64,000 bases of DNA from Astropecten irregularis (Eukaryota > Echinodermata > Asteroidea > Paxillosida > Astropectinidae). The position numbers and the translations under genes were made by a program. The notes beneath the pieces are model-generated. The model had not been told where the DNA came from, searched no databases, and saw nothing but the letters and a program-made list of their open reading frames with translations. Each line of letters opens with the position of its first letter. Within the stretch, counting starts at the first letter, position 1. Shown here piece by piece: positions 22,601 to 32,269 of the stretch. The stretch is taken from assembly GCA_963971285.1 (NCBI GenBank), contig OZ020255.1, positions 14,218,931 through 14,282,930 of the forward strand. Reading direction: 5' to 3'.

Positions 22601-25600
22601 TGTCGGCGGTCATGGGGATGGAAGAGGGATGGAGCCAGGCATTAGGGGCCCAAGGAAGGTCAGCCCAGCGGAGCAGGCGGAGAAGTACGTGAACGAGTAC
22701 CAGAATCTGCTGATTCGTTGCGAGGCCATGGAAGGCGAAGAGGAAGAGATTCTTGCCGGTATGGAGAGGAAGATGCGAGACATAACCAAGCAGAAGGTAG
22801 GTCATGGATGAACGTATATCAAACAAATGGCCGATTATTATCTCTTGCATAGGCCCTTTTCCAAACCTTGGCTCCGGCTCCGGCTCAGGCTCTGGCTCTG
22901 GCTCTGGCTCTTGCTCCAGCTCCGGCTCTTGCTCCGGCTTTTGCTCCGGCTCTTGCTCCGGCTCCGGCTCCAGCTCTGTCATCCATATATGCTGAAAATA
23001 TAGGTTGTGCTTTTTCATTGAAGCTGAAATTCCGTTTTCCTTTTCAAACCAGAAAACCTACTTCCGAGCTGCAGCCAAAAGCCTCTATTTTCATACCAGT
23101 TATTTTAAAATGGATACAGGAAATGGAGCCGTAGCCAGAGCCGAGGTTTGGAAAAGAGCCATGGAATGGTCATTGTCTGTTTAACCACTCCACGATGGGT
23201 TCCTTTCAACTTAAGTGAGTTTTGAAGCTTCACATGGCTGAAGTTGCATATTTGAAGTTTTGCTCCAGTACACCACATACTCTTTTGGAAAGTGTGGTTA
23301 TGAATAGTCAACACTTACAGTTCTTATTTTTTTCAGAACAACACTTCTTTACAAAGGAGTACACAGTGTACCCGCAAACATTCAACTCATTCTTGAAATT
23401 TTCCATGCAGACACAGTATTCTGCTGTAATTAACCGTATAGAAATACCAACTTGTTTTGTCATATTTTCAGTTGTGAGAAGTGTCAACAGATTGATTGAC
23501 CAGTGCGGGGAGCATATTTATAGTCTAATTGCACTTTTTTTTTCAGGTCATCCATCCTGTTATCTGTCCCTTGGGGACAATAAGTCAAGCCAGACTATAA
23601 CTTTGGCTTTACATATCAACCAACCAATTGGAATTGTTTTTTTTCCCATTGGCCCAAATTAACAAGAATTACGCAAGACCCTCAAGGCTCACAAGACCTA
23701 CTGACAGGTCTGTGGCCACTGTCCTAACAAAAGCAAGGGCTTCTCCGTAAACCCCATAGGCCATGAGGAGTCAGTCTTTGAGTAGTTTTTGAAAATGATA
23801 CGCTAGGCCCTTTCTAACTTTCTGTCTAGGCCCTTCGCTATCTTTAATAGGAAATGGCTGCACTAAAGCCAGATGGACATGATTAGTCCCTTCTGTCCGA
23901 GGCTTTATTTTTTAAACTGGTTAGGATTATTCTAAGACGCCGGCTCACACAGAGGTCATCTTGCTGAGCCATGCCTGCCGGGAGCTCGGCGTAAACAATA
24001 TGTGGCCACACAATGGTTGGATACTGCCGGACAACAGATGGAATTGCCAGCAGACGTAATCGATGTCACCGCATCTGTGTTTGGGCCTCGCAGATTGCGT
24101 TCTGTTTGAAATAGACGATGTATTCCAGGCGCTGTTCTACGGGGGGGGGGGGGGGGTGCTACAGGGGGCTGTAAAATTTTGTCTAGTCCCCCCCCCCAAA
24201 AAAAAAAAATAATAATAAATGCAATTGAAAAAAAAAATTTGAAATTGGGAAAACACTGGATCTTTTCAGTTATTACGCGCCAAATACTTGAACAAATCTG
24301 TTTACGGCTATAGGTTGCTTTTCTACACCTAATAACACAGCAGAAGCGAATGTTAGAAGATGATGTCACGTGCGAAGGGTCTAGACCCCCCAAAATTTGG
24401 CTCTTCTAGCCCCCCAAAAATATTGGCTCTAGAACTGCGCCTGATGTATTCAAATGCAAATCAAGGGATAGTTTCACAATATTGAGCCCATCTTTTGGGG
24501 GACAATAGAGGTTCATTGAACCTCTCCTTCCAGACAATACCCATATTCAATGCAGTCCTATTCAACAAAGCAATCATGCTTCCATGGTGGAAGGGATGGT
24601 CTCAATTACTGATACTAATCTGTTGGTTTTATTGCTCACTTCATCCCCTTTAGAAACTACATACATGTACATTAGGCCAGTATTAAAATAATAGACAATT
24701 GACCAATCAAAAACAAAACAAAACTATCACGTCCCAGTTATTATCTGGTGTATGTAATTGTGAGGTAATCAGTAATAATGTTTTTGTCAATCCACGCCAC
24801 CTTGATTCGCTGACATTCCGCCATCTTCCATCCCGCACACAAGCATTGTTTCATTCACCTACCCGCAGTTTCCCAAGAATATGGAATTCCGTTCCACAAC
24901 GGATTAAAGACTCTGCGGTTCTGGACTCCCTTCCTCCATTTCTTAAGGCCCTCAAGCAGGCGTTGTTATCAGACCATAGAGCTACTAACACATAACTTTA
25001 CTCTTTGTTGACTGCCATTTTGATCACCTCTACTCGGGGGCCGCTTTTCGTTTACTGTTTTCTGTATTGTAACCTGTCTTTGTTTACATTATGTGCGGGA
25101 CTGCATACCTGCGGGTAATAGTAATTTATTTTACTTTTGCGGTTCCTGACCCACATAATACTGTCACTGGTCCTGTTATGTATTCGGATTTCTGTTCTCG
25201 GTCCCCGCTAACGTTTATTTTGGTTGTAATTTATTATTCTGTGTTTTTGTTAGTACTGTTTCTCTTGTATTGTATGCTTGTTTGTTGGTCAAATAAATAA
25301 TAATAATAATAATTATATAAAAAAATTGATCCACAATAATCTGTGAATTTGATTTGTAAATGGGCGCATTTTAAATTATGGGGTCTGCACAGTATACTGT
25401 TTGAATTGTGGTGGTCAATATTCAGTGGGCCACAAAAAGTTTGTGTGAGGACCTTTTAGGACGCTTTATTTTGCAATGTGCCAAATTTGTTCTACTTATT
25501 TATCATACGCAAAAAGATTTTGTTTGTTCAAGGTGCAAAATTCTTTTTCGATAACAATCTGACAATTGGCAAACCATCAACTGAATACTGTATGTCCGTA

Positions 25601-28600
25601 GTTTTAAAGCGGTCGGTGCAATGTTGTAGGTATGTTTGACTTTTCTAGTCATGCTAGTATGCATGTTTGCATTTAATTTGCATCCTTTCCATTATTCCGT
25701 CATTGAATTCTGCATCTCTGGGTAGGGAGATGTTTGTAATCAACATTAAGAGAGTGAGACACTTAACACAAGGCCATGTTAAGTACATGTACGTGGTGTT
25801 TGGAAGAGGTCTTGCAAGTGCCTCACTCATAGTGAACTAAGAGAGGACATTTCACTTAAATGCCATTTTCCATTCATACAATTGCTACTAAAAATCACAC
25901 TCTGCCGGGCGCTAGCTCACAATTTAAAAAGCCAAGTAGCGGATGTTGTTAAACCACTGGGAATGCTATTACAGAGGACAGAATTGGCTATTTACGCCCA
26001 TTCTAGCCATAACACGATCTCATTGGCTGACATCGCATCAAGTGATGCATATATGCCTGTCCAGTTACCATGGTTACACCAATTATCATTGAACTACATG
26101 TAAGTATCTGTGTATATGGTATTACTATGCATTAATCCCTCGTCATTGACTTGTTTTTCTGTACTCTGAACTTGTTACACAAGTATGAAAAAAATATGCA
26201 CGTAGGCATCGTAGGAGGTTCACAAAGGACAATTCTTTGGACTGTGTTTCACTGATGACTTGGGACTAGATTTGACATCTATTCAGTTTTCTTCTATGAT
26301 CAGTTAGTATGCATGCAGTTGCAAAGTGGAAACAAGTTCTGAGGTCAGCGTCGCAAGGACTGAAACAGTACTAATTTCCTGTCACGCTCGAGGGAGGGAA
26401 TCTGATAGAATTACTTGATAGAGTGGAACAGCAAGCCGTTTGGAATTTCCAACATGAATTCAACCATTTCTTGGGATCTTGATGTTGATGTTGATAACGT
26501 ATCGACAACATCCTTGCAACATGAGGAGGAAGGCAGAAGCATCTTCAGCATCATCAGATGCATCTTGATCGTCATGTCGACGGCTCTTCTGTTGACACTG
26601 AATCCACTCTGCCTCCTGGTCCTAAGACGCGTCAACAGCATCCATGAAACCACCAAAGTGTTCCTGCGGTCCCTGTCAGTGGCCGACCTCGGGGTGGGTT
26701 TGGTGTTTGCGGTGCCGATGATGTGCAGCGCAGCGTACGACGGTTGGCCATTTGAAGGTGCGCTCTGTGGACTGAGTGCATTTGTGTCGACCGTCTGCCG
26801 CTACAACTCCTTGCTGTCTTTGTTCCTCTTGACAGTGGATCGGTACGTTTCAATAGTCTATGCCCTTCGTTATCTTTCCCTTGTGACTGTGAAACGAGCA
26901 CGGACTGCCGTCTGCTGTATTTGGGCAGCTGTGGTTGTGATTGTCATCGGCAATGGAGTCCTGTCACAGTGGAATTACGTGTATGTCAAACGTCTATACA
27001 TGTGCCAATTTTTCCCATGGAAGGGCATTCATCTGGCTCTTTATTACGTGCAAGGAGTGTACATCTTTCTTCTTATGAGTACTTTGCTGACAGTCTGTCT
27101 GACCTACACAAGGTTGTTTGTCATATCCCGTCAGCATTCTCGCCAGATCCACGCTATCAACCTGGCCACCGTAGAGAGGGCTAGGGCCAGGGGGGACGTG
27201 GCTGCACCAGCACGGCCAGTTATTAGACTTAGCACCAAGACCCTGCGCACCTTGCTGGCAGTAGTCCTGACCGCAGTCACCTGTAACCTCCTGCCATTCT
27301 TTTGCACGGCTTTCTTGCTCCTGCACCCAACCACATGCCTCTTGCTTTACATCCTCCCTCTGCTGAGTAACGGCTGGCTGAATGTGGTCATCTATTACCT
27401 GGGCAATGAAGACGTCCGTCAGACAACCAACAAGCTCCTGAGATCTGTCTACGCATTCTTCGTCAGACTGCTTGGCCGGCTTTGTACAAACTGATTCAAC
27501 ATTATCTTACTCTCATCTTCAAGGGAAAGGCTGCAGGATTTGAAGCTTGTAGAATGAGAGACATCATCTAAGTAGCCACGCCCTGCCCCGCCTGTCCCAA
27601 CCCACCCCGCCACAACTCTGCCCCGCCCTGCCCTGCCATACCCCGCCCTGCCCCGCCCCGCCCCATTTGCTTCTGGCCAGTTACAGCCCATCAATCTGGA
27701 TCATATAACCACCAAGCTGTGCAAAATGTTGAGACTTTTACTGACGGGATTACAGATGTACATGTAGAAGACATTTTGAAATTTCTTATTATTTGAAGAA
27801 GAATGATGACAATCTTCAAGAGTAAAAACCTTGACTTTGAACATGGTAGCACTTTGGCATGATGCTTCTATTAAAGGCCAACTATACCTATGGAATGTTC
27901 CACAAAGACGACCAACAAAAGCACAACTGTACAAGAGATGTTGTCACAGCAAGCCAGGACTGTGTACAGTGGATGTGTTGCTGAGAATATGCATTAAAAT
28001 CTCTAGCCTTGGACATACATGTACTTGCTCGCCATGAAATGATTGTTGTTGTTGTTTTTACTTTGAACATTTTGGAGCTTTTTTCGGTACCTGTGCATGA
28101 ACACCGTACTTTACAGTCTAACTGTCTAAAGGTCCAAGTCCAGGGAAGACAACCAGGCATCTTCAGTTGTTCCTTCCAGTCCACTGAAACCTCCACTGAA
28201 GTGCCACAGTGACAGTATGTAGCAGTTGTTTATGATGTGGTTAACTGTCTGGTCTTTGTGCCCAGTCCCACCGTGACAATCCCAGGCATGGCTGTCTTAT
28301 TTCATCCCCCATTGGAGATGTATGATAATTTACAGCTACAGCCTACAGGCATGCATGGTGATAGAAACCTACCACATTAACAAGATTGTCATCCCATCAA
28401 CCAACTTTGGAACATTTTGTCTTTGTGATTCATCAGAAGCAAATCGCCAACATTGCCAACGAGCAGGACAGACTGAGGGAGGAGATCAGGAGGATAGAAG
28501 AGCGGATCACAGCGCTGGACGGCCACCAGAGGGAGTATAAACAGCAGTGTCAAGAGCTGGAGGAGGACAAGAGGGAACAGGCGGAGCGACTGGTCATGGT

Positions 28601-29664
28601 CCGGGACATGCTAAGAGGGCTAGAGAGAGGCAAAGAAAAGGTAGGTGTACTCACATATGGTCAGATTTTATGTCCCCAGGCTGATGAGGACAATATTGTG
28701 TCCATATAATTATACATGTATGTACCACCCATTAAAGATGTACGACAATCCAAATGTAGAGGGTTTATAAAGCGGAGGCTCAGGCTCCGGTTCCGGCTCT
28801 GTCATCCATATGCTGAAAATATGTAGGTTGTCGTTTTTCATTGAAGCTGAAGCTCTGTTTTCCTTTTTAAACCAGAGAATCTACATGTACTTCCGAATCG
28901 CAGCCAAAAGTCTCAATTGTGATACCCGTCATTTTATAATGGATGCAAGAAATGGAGCTTGAGCCTGAGGCTGAGCCTCTGTTTCGTGAACCCCCATAGA
29001 TTCTGCATAACCTTATTTCTGTCGACAGCGTCAAAGTTGGCTACGTATTTGTGTATCGTGCATGGAATTGTATGAAATTCATATCTCATGATATAGATTC
29101 AAGCTTGGCCAGTGGTTTGAACCTCCAACCAAGTCGCCTGTGTTTTGTTGAAATTGTTTTTGAAATTGTTTTTCGCAGACACTTTGGAAAGTAAGAAGCT
29201 TACAGCACCTGAGAGAATCGCAATGGAACTTGAATTTATCAACTCAAAATGTTATTGTCATGTGTGTAATTATGACTACCAGTAATTGCAGAATTATACA
29301 CGAATCTGACATGCGATTCATGTAATTGGCCCTGCGGTGTATCAGGGGACGTACACCAGAGTGCGGCGGAGCGTAAATTCTTTTGTTACCACACAAAAGG
29401 CGGGCGGGGACACTGCAGTAATGGCGGATGGTATGTCGTGCCGTCGAATCGGCGTATACATCTATTCAAATTCCCTGGATGACCATAGCTTGCTCCGTGT
29501 GGTCAAGTCTCACCTAGCTTCCCAAAACTGTCAAATCTTTTAGCAATTAGCATTAATTTCAAATGGATAATGATGAGCATTATTAAATCTTTCTTTCTTT
29601 GTGGTCTTTTTGTCTCATACAGATCAAGTTACTGGCGAGAAATTACAACGTATCACTGGACTAG
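19667..29664 (+). CDS. RING-type (C3HC4) zinc-finger, coiled-coil protein
   Basis: Exons in consistent phase: about 19667 (or 19673)-20436, 21120-21222, 22294-22796, 28437-28640 and 29623-29664 (stop). The first is Ser/Pro/Arg-rich and probably disordered, then has a short helix (DAFDKLAEQIASKVRAD) and an acidic stretch before CSKC. The RING is split by an intron: CSKCKQLM | VAPDHVPYMLIPCGHTLCEA ... KCCTC, giving C-x2-C-x16-C-x-H-x2-C-x2-C-x6-C-x2-C, all eight ligands present. A Ser-rich linker follows, then a coiled coil from about AEQAEKYVNEYQNLL through KQIANIANEQDRLREEI to MLRGLERGKEK, and the short tail IKLLARNYNVSLD. C3HC4 RING proteins are commonly E3 ubiquitin ligases, so that activity is inferred. 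I cannot place the orthologue. The first exon is uncertain (see 16831). A GPCR gene is nested in the 22797-28436 intron. Confidence 0.8.
21241..21330 (-). repeat. 3' tail of a minus-strand LINE fragment
   Basis: An AAT-repeat run (21250-21270) followed by AGGACATTTATATTGCGCAG reads, on the minus strand, as a LINE 3' end (GCGCAATATAAATGTCC plus ATT repeats), like the one closing the CR1-like copy at 18772. Confidence 0.5.
21886..22175 (+). mobile_element. tRNA-related SINE (intronic)
   Basis: GTTGTGTAGCGGATC ... GGTTCAAGTCTGG resembles A- and B-box promoter elements, followed by a ~200-bp body and an AATAATAACAATAA tail. It lies between exons of the RING gene. Confidence 0.55.
22852..23160 (+). 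mobile_element. MITE with terminal GGCTCC microsatellite, copy 1
   Basis: Ends GGCCCTTTTCCAAACCTTGG and CCGAGGTTTGGAAAAGAGCC are inverted repeats. The left arm has expanded into a ~110-bp GGCTCY hexamer tract (22868-22978). Middle blocks GTCATCCATAT.GCTGAAAAT and CAAACCAGAAAACCTACTTC recur in copies at 28761 and 57981. Confidence 0.85.
23161..24698. other. Intronic sequence without a recognised gene
   Basis: No conserved frame. Homopolymer blocks (G run at ~24141, C and A runs at ~24188-24210) and the paired words CTAGACCCCCCAAAA / CTAGCCCCCCAAAA suggest a degraded repeat at 24120-24440. Confidence 0.5.
24760..25315 (+). mobile_element. 3' fragment of a LINE-type retrotransposon
   Basis: A short frame ending at 24995 has the C-terminal signature of non-LTR reverse transcriptases (RTQALFHSPTRSFPRIWNSV ... 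LKALKQALL). About 300 bases of 3' UTR follow, then an AAT-repeat tail at 25297-25315. It is heavily 5'-truncated. Confidence 0.65.
25316..26453. other. Upstream region of the GPCR gene
   Basis: No coding signal or recognised repeat, only short frames. It should hold the GPCR promoter; I see no convincing TATA box. Confidence 0.4.
26454..27494 (+). CDS. Rhodopsin-class (class A) G-protein-coupled receptor, orphan
   Basis: An intronless 346-residue protein from the first ATG (MNSTISW); the upstream in-frame TTG is not taken as the start. Two N-glycosylation sequons lie at the N-terminus (N2-S-T, N15-V-S). Seven hydrophobic segments fit about residues 30-57, 68-92, 105-134, 150-172, 192-223, 262-291 and 295-317. 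Class A landmarks: N50 in TM1, D78 in LSVADLG, C105/C184 for the extracellular disulfide, and D129-R130-Y131. Altered landmarks: TM6 has CNLLP instead of CWxP, and TM7 has NVVIY (310-314) instead of NPxxY. The third intracellular loop is Arg-rich (VERARARGD). The pattern recalls amine/peptide-like orphan receptors of invertebrates, but the ligand cannot be told. It lies within an intron of the RING gene on the same strand. Confidence 0.88.
   Translation: MNSTISWDLDVDVDNVSTTSLQHEEEGRSIFSIIRCILIVMSTALLLTLNPLCLLVLRRVNSIHETTKVFLRSLSVADLGVGLVFAVPMMCSAAYDGWPFEGALCGLSAFVSTVCRYNSLLSLFLLTVDRYVSIVYALRYLSLVTVKRARTAVCCIWAAVVVIVIGNGVLSQWNYVYVKRLYMCQFFPWKGIHLALYYVQGVYIFLLMSTLLTVCLTYTRLFVISRQHSRQIHAINLATVERARARGDVAAPARPVIRLSTKTLRTLLAVVLTAVTCNLLPFFCTAFLLLHPTTCLLLYILPLLSNGWLNVVIYYLGNEDVRQTTNKLLRSVYAFFVRLLGRLCTN
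27575..27665. repeat. GCCCC-rich low-complexity tract
   Basis: Irregular CCCTGCCCCGCC-type units, strongly C-rich on the plus strand, directly downstream of the GPCR stop and possibly within its 3' UTR. Confidence 0.85.
28761..28995 (+). mobile_element. MITE with terminal GGCTCC repeats, copy 2 (degraded ends)
   Basis: It shares with copy 1 the order GGCTCAGGCTCCGG, GTCATCCATATGCTGAAAAT, TTCATTGAAGCTGAA, AAACCAGAGAATCTACA and a closing GAGCCTGAGGCTGAGCC. The outermost terminal repeats are eroded. It lies in the intron before the RING gene's last exon. Confidence 0.75.
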
Positions 29665-30111
29665 CTCTGCATATGGACCAAAGATTTATCGCAAGTACAT
29701 GTACCTATTAGCAACATTACCAATTACATAATGGGATGTTTTTAATTTCTGATATTGATTTGCTAGATGTTTGCTTTTTATTTCTGGCTAACAGATTTTA
29801 AAGGATTCCTACCTCATTTTGATTTAACTTATTGAAAATATTTTATAATGTAAAATAATCAAATTTTTTAGTACCACTAAGATGGTTCACAAATTCTGAG
29901 AGATGTTTTTTTATGGGTTTTGGATGGTTAGAGTTGAGGGTCAACACGGACATGTAGGAATGGAAATAATGATGGTGTTCCTCAAGCACTGTGTTAGGTG
30001 GATATGTGCTTAATTAATTCACATGTTTTATCAATGATATAAATATAAATGTAACATTGTGCACCTGGCCAAGAATGACTTGCAGTCTGCAAAAGCAATA
30101 TCTGATCTTTA
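29665..30111 (+). other. Probable 3' UTR and flank of the RING gene
   Basis: AT-rich, no frame. Likely 3' untranslated, but no clear polyadenylation point was assigned. Confidence 0.35.
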
Positions 30112-30467
30112 TTAAAGGTAGTATCATTCTTTGGTTTTTGTCAAAGAAAAAAAAGATTCATGGGCAAACAAAAATAAAATATCAAGGAAGATACAGTCAC
30201 AGTCACTTGTGAACATTTTAGTCCCATACGGTGCCCACTTTTGAGAAAACAGTGAAAAACGGCCACAGTATTTCTTAAGTCATTTTTTCTTCCCAAAAAA
30301 TAATTTTGGTCACTGGTTTTACTCTTTTTTGGATAAATACAGAATTTCAGGCAGAAATGTTTTAACAGTATGATTCTACTATCACCATCTTTATACCCTG
30401 TAAGTTACAGGCAAATCGGTGAAGATTTCTGTTTCGGTATGCTACCAAAGTATGATACTACCTTTAA
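30112..30467 (+). mobile_element. TTAA MITE, both target sites intact
   Basis: TTAA at 30112-30115 and 30464-30467. The ends AGGTAGTATCATTCTTTGGT and ACCAAAGTATGATACTACCT are near-perfect inverted repeats. This copy best supports TTAA as the target duplication because the two outer flanks differ. Confidence 0.9.
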
Positions 30468-31538
30468 CAGGTGAAAATTATTCAAGAGATGCTTTACAAT
30501 TAGGCCAAACAAAAAAATAGCTGTGTTTCCTATTTATACAGGTGTTATACATTGGGGGAAAAATAGTGTGGGGAAATGCCTTTTTTTTTTTTTTTTTTTG
30601 CCCCCCAAAATAGGGTGGGCAGGCGGTTTGTATCTTTTTTCCACACGCACTACTGATGTTGACACAATATTTTTTATCAAAACCATATTTTGCCTTGATA
30701 TCATAGCATGGCTTCTCTCTTTTTATTTAAACAAGCTCGCAAACTTGTGACTATTGTTGTTGGGATCGGAGGGATTTTTCTTTTTACGGAAATGACAAAC
30801 ATACATTTTATACTCGCACAAAAATATATTTAAAAAAGAGCTGGCAAAAAAATTTTAGGCTCTAGGATTCGGCTGCAATCTTCTTCTTTGTACTCTTGTT
30901 TTCCAATAAAAAGGCTAGATTCAGCATGAATTTCTAGGTGGGTGGGGTAACTGGAAACACAGCTATTTTTATGGTTTGGCCTTCCCAATGGTTTTCTAGT
31001 TTATACAAGCATGCATTTATCATGCTGTTGAAGTGTACTATCCAGTGTTACGTACATGTAAGAGTCAAGAATATTCATTATTCTATTTTGATCGTAGTGC
31101 CATTATTTTTTGAATCAGGCTTACCTCTACCTGTGCAATAAATAACTCATTTCCGATGCAAATACCGACAGAATCTCATTGTAGTAGGCCAGAAAGGTGA
31201 ACTATAAAATCCAAGCAAAGCTGCCACTTGCAAAGAGGCAACAAACATGGCTTAGAAAATTGCGCATATCCTAAAAAGTACCCTATTATTATCTGTAGAA
31301 TATGCTGGAAAAGAGTGTTCCGACTGTTACATGTGTAACTGTTGATACTCAGCCTGATTTTGTTGAAGTTGGAAACTAATTCAGGGGAGAATATTCGGCA
31401 GAATATTTCTGCGAAAAGAGCTTTCAAACTGTTACATGTACAAGTCTTTGCTGATACTCGGTGTGATTTTGTTGCAGTTTGAGATTAAGGTCTTTAGCAG
31501 GTTATTTCTCTTGTTACATGTGTATATGGGCAGGATAT
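30468..31538. other. Intergenic stretch without a gene
   Basis: A 20-base T run at ~30581 begins a diverged 'ccccaaaatagggtgggc' repeat. At 31310-31500 two diverged copies of a segment with CTGTTACATGT and GCTGATACTCGG/TTGATACTCAGC follow one another. Nothing coding. Confidence 0.45.
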
Positions 31539-31951
31539 TAGAGAGGTTTCGCAAGCGAACGGATACGCATACGCATACGTTTAGCTATCCCTAAACGCCA
31601 ACAGCCGATCCGGTGTTTCGCAATAGTGAAGTCTAGTTCCGACAACGGGTAGCCACTTTTGTACCTGACTTTGAGGCTAATTGTCTTATTCTTAAGTTTT
31701 GAAACACATAGAAGTAATAATTTGTGTTCTGCAAATCCTTTCTTTTTAATCTAATCATGCACATGACAAAAAATGAACTTACGAAAATACTGATATTCGC
31801 TACGCGTTTAACACTTACGCGTATCGAGCAAGATATCCGTGCCTCGAAGACGCATAGCGGATAGCGGAACAACCGTGACGTCATAAGTACACACTTACTG
31901 GTGACGTATCCGGCGCGCTAACCGTATCCGTTCGCTTGCGAAACCTCTCTA
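31539..31951. mobile_element. MITE with 27-bp terminal inverted repeats and TA duplication
   Basis: TA, then GAGAGGTTTCGCAAGCGAAC + GGATACG at 31541-31567, and the exact inverse at 31923-31949, then TA. The interior has scattered TACGC/GCGTA words but no frame. A TA target suggests Tc1/mariner-type mobilisation. Confidence 0.85.
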
Positions 31952-32269
31952 ATGACTTCTAATGACTGTTCCATGTATTGTGTGATGCTACTAGACCAGC
32001 ATAAGTCGCAAGTTGAGATCTTAACTTGTAAATCTATACTGAATATCAATCCTTGTGATAAACTGCCACTTAGTGCAGCTGATAGTTTGTACTGCTTTTG
32101 GTTAAGATGTTTAAACCAACTGCTATGGGTCGTTAAATGTGAAGAACTTGTTTCAGGCATCAGATCAGGTTTATTTTACCTGTTTTATCTGTTGATCATT
32201 AAAAATCATATTATGTATAATTGATTGCAATATTGTGTACGGGTGTATTTTAGTGCTGTGATGTAGGTA

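Noticed and set aside
26415-26453. N-terminal extension of the GPCR (13 codons)
   Set aside because: It would start at TTG; the ATG at 26454 followed by an N-glycosylation sequon is the better start.
31541-31949. PIF/Harbinger origin (3-bp TWA duplication)
   Set aside because: The flanks are TTA on the left and TAA on the right, not direct copies; only TA is duplicated.
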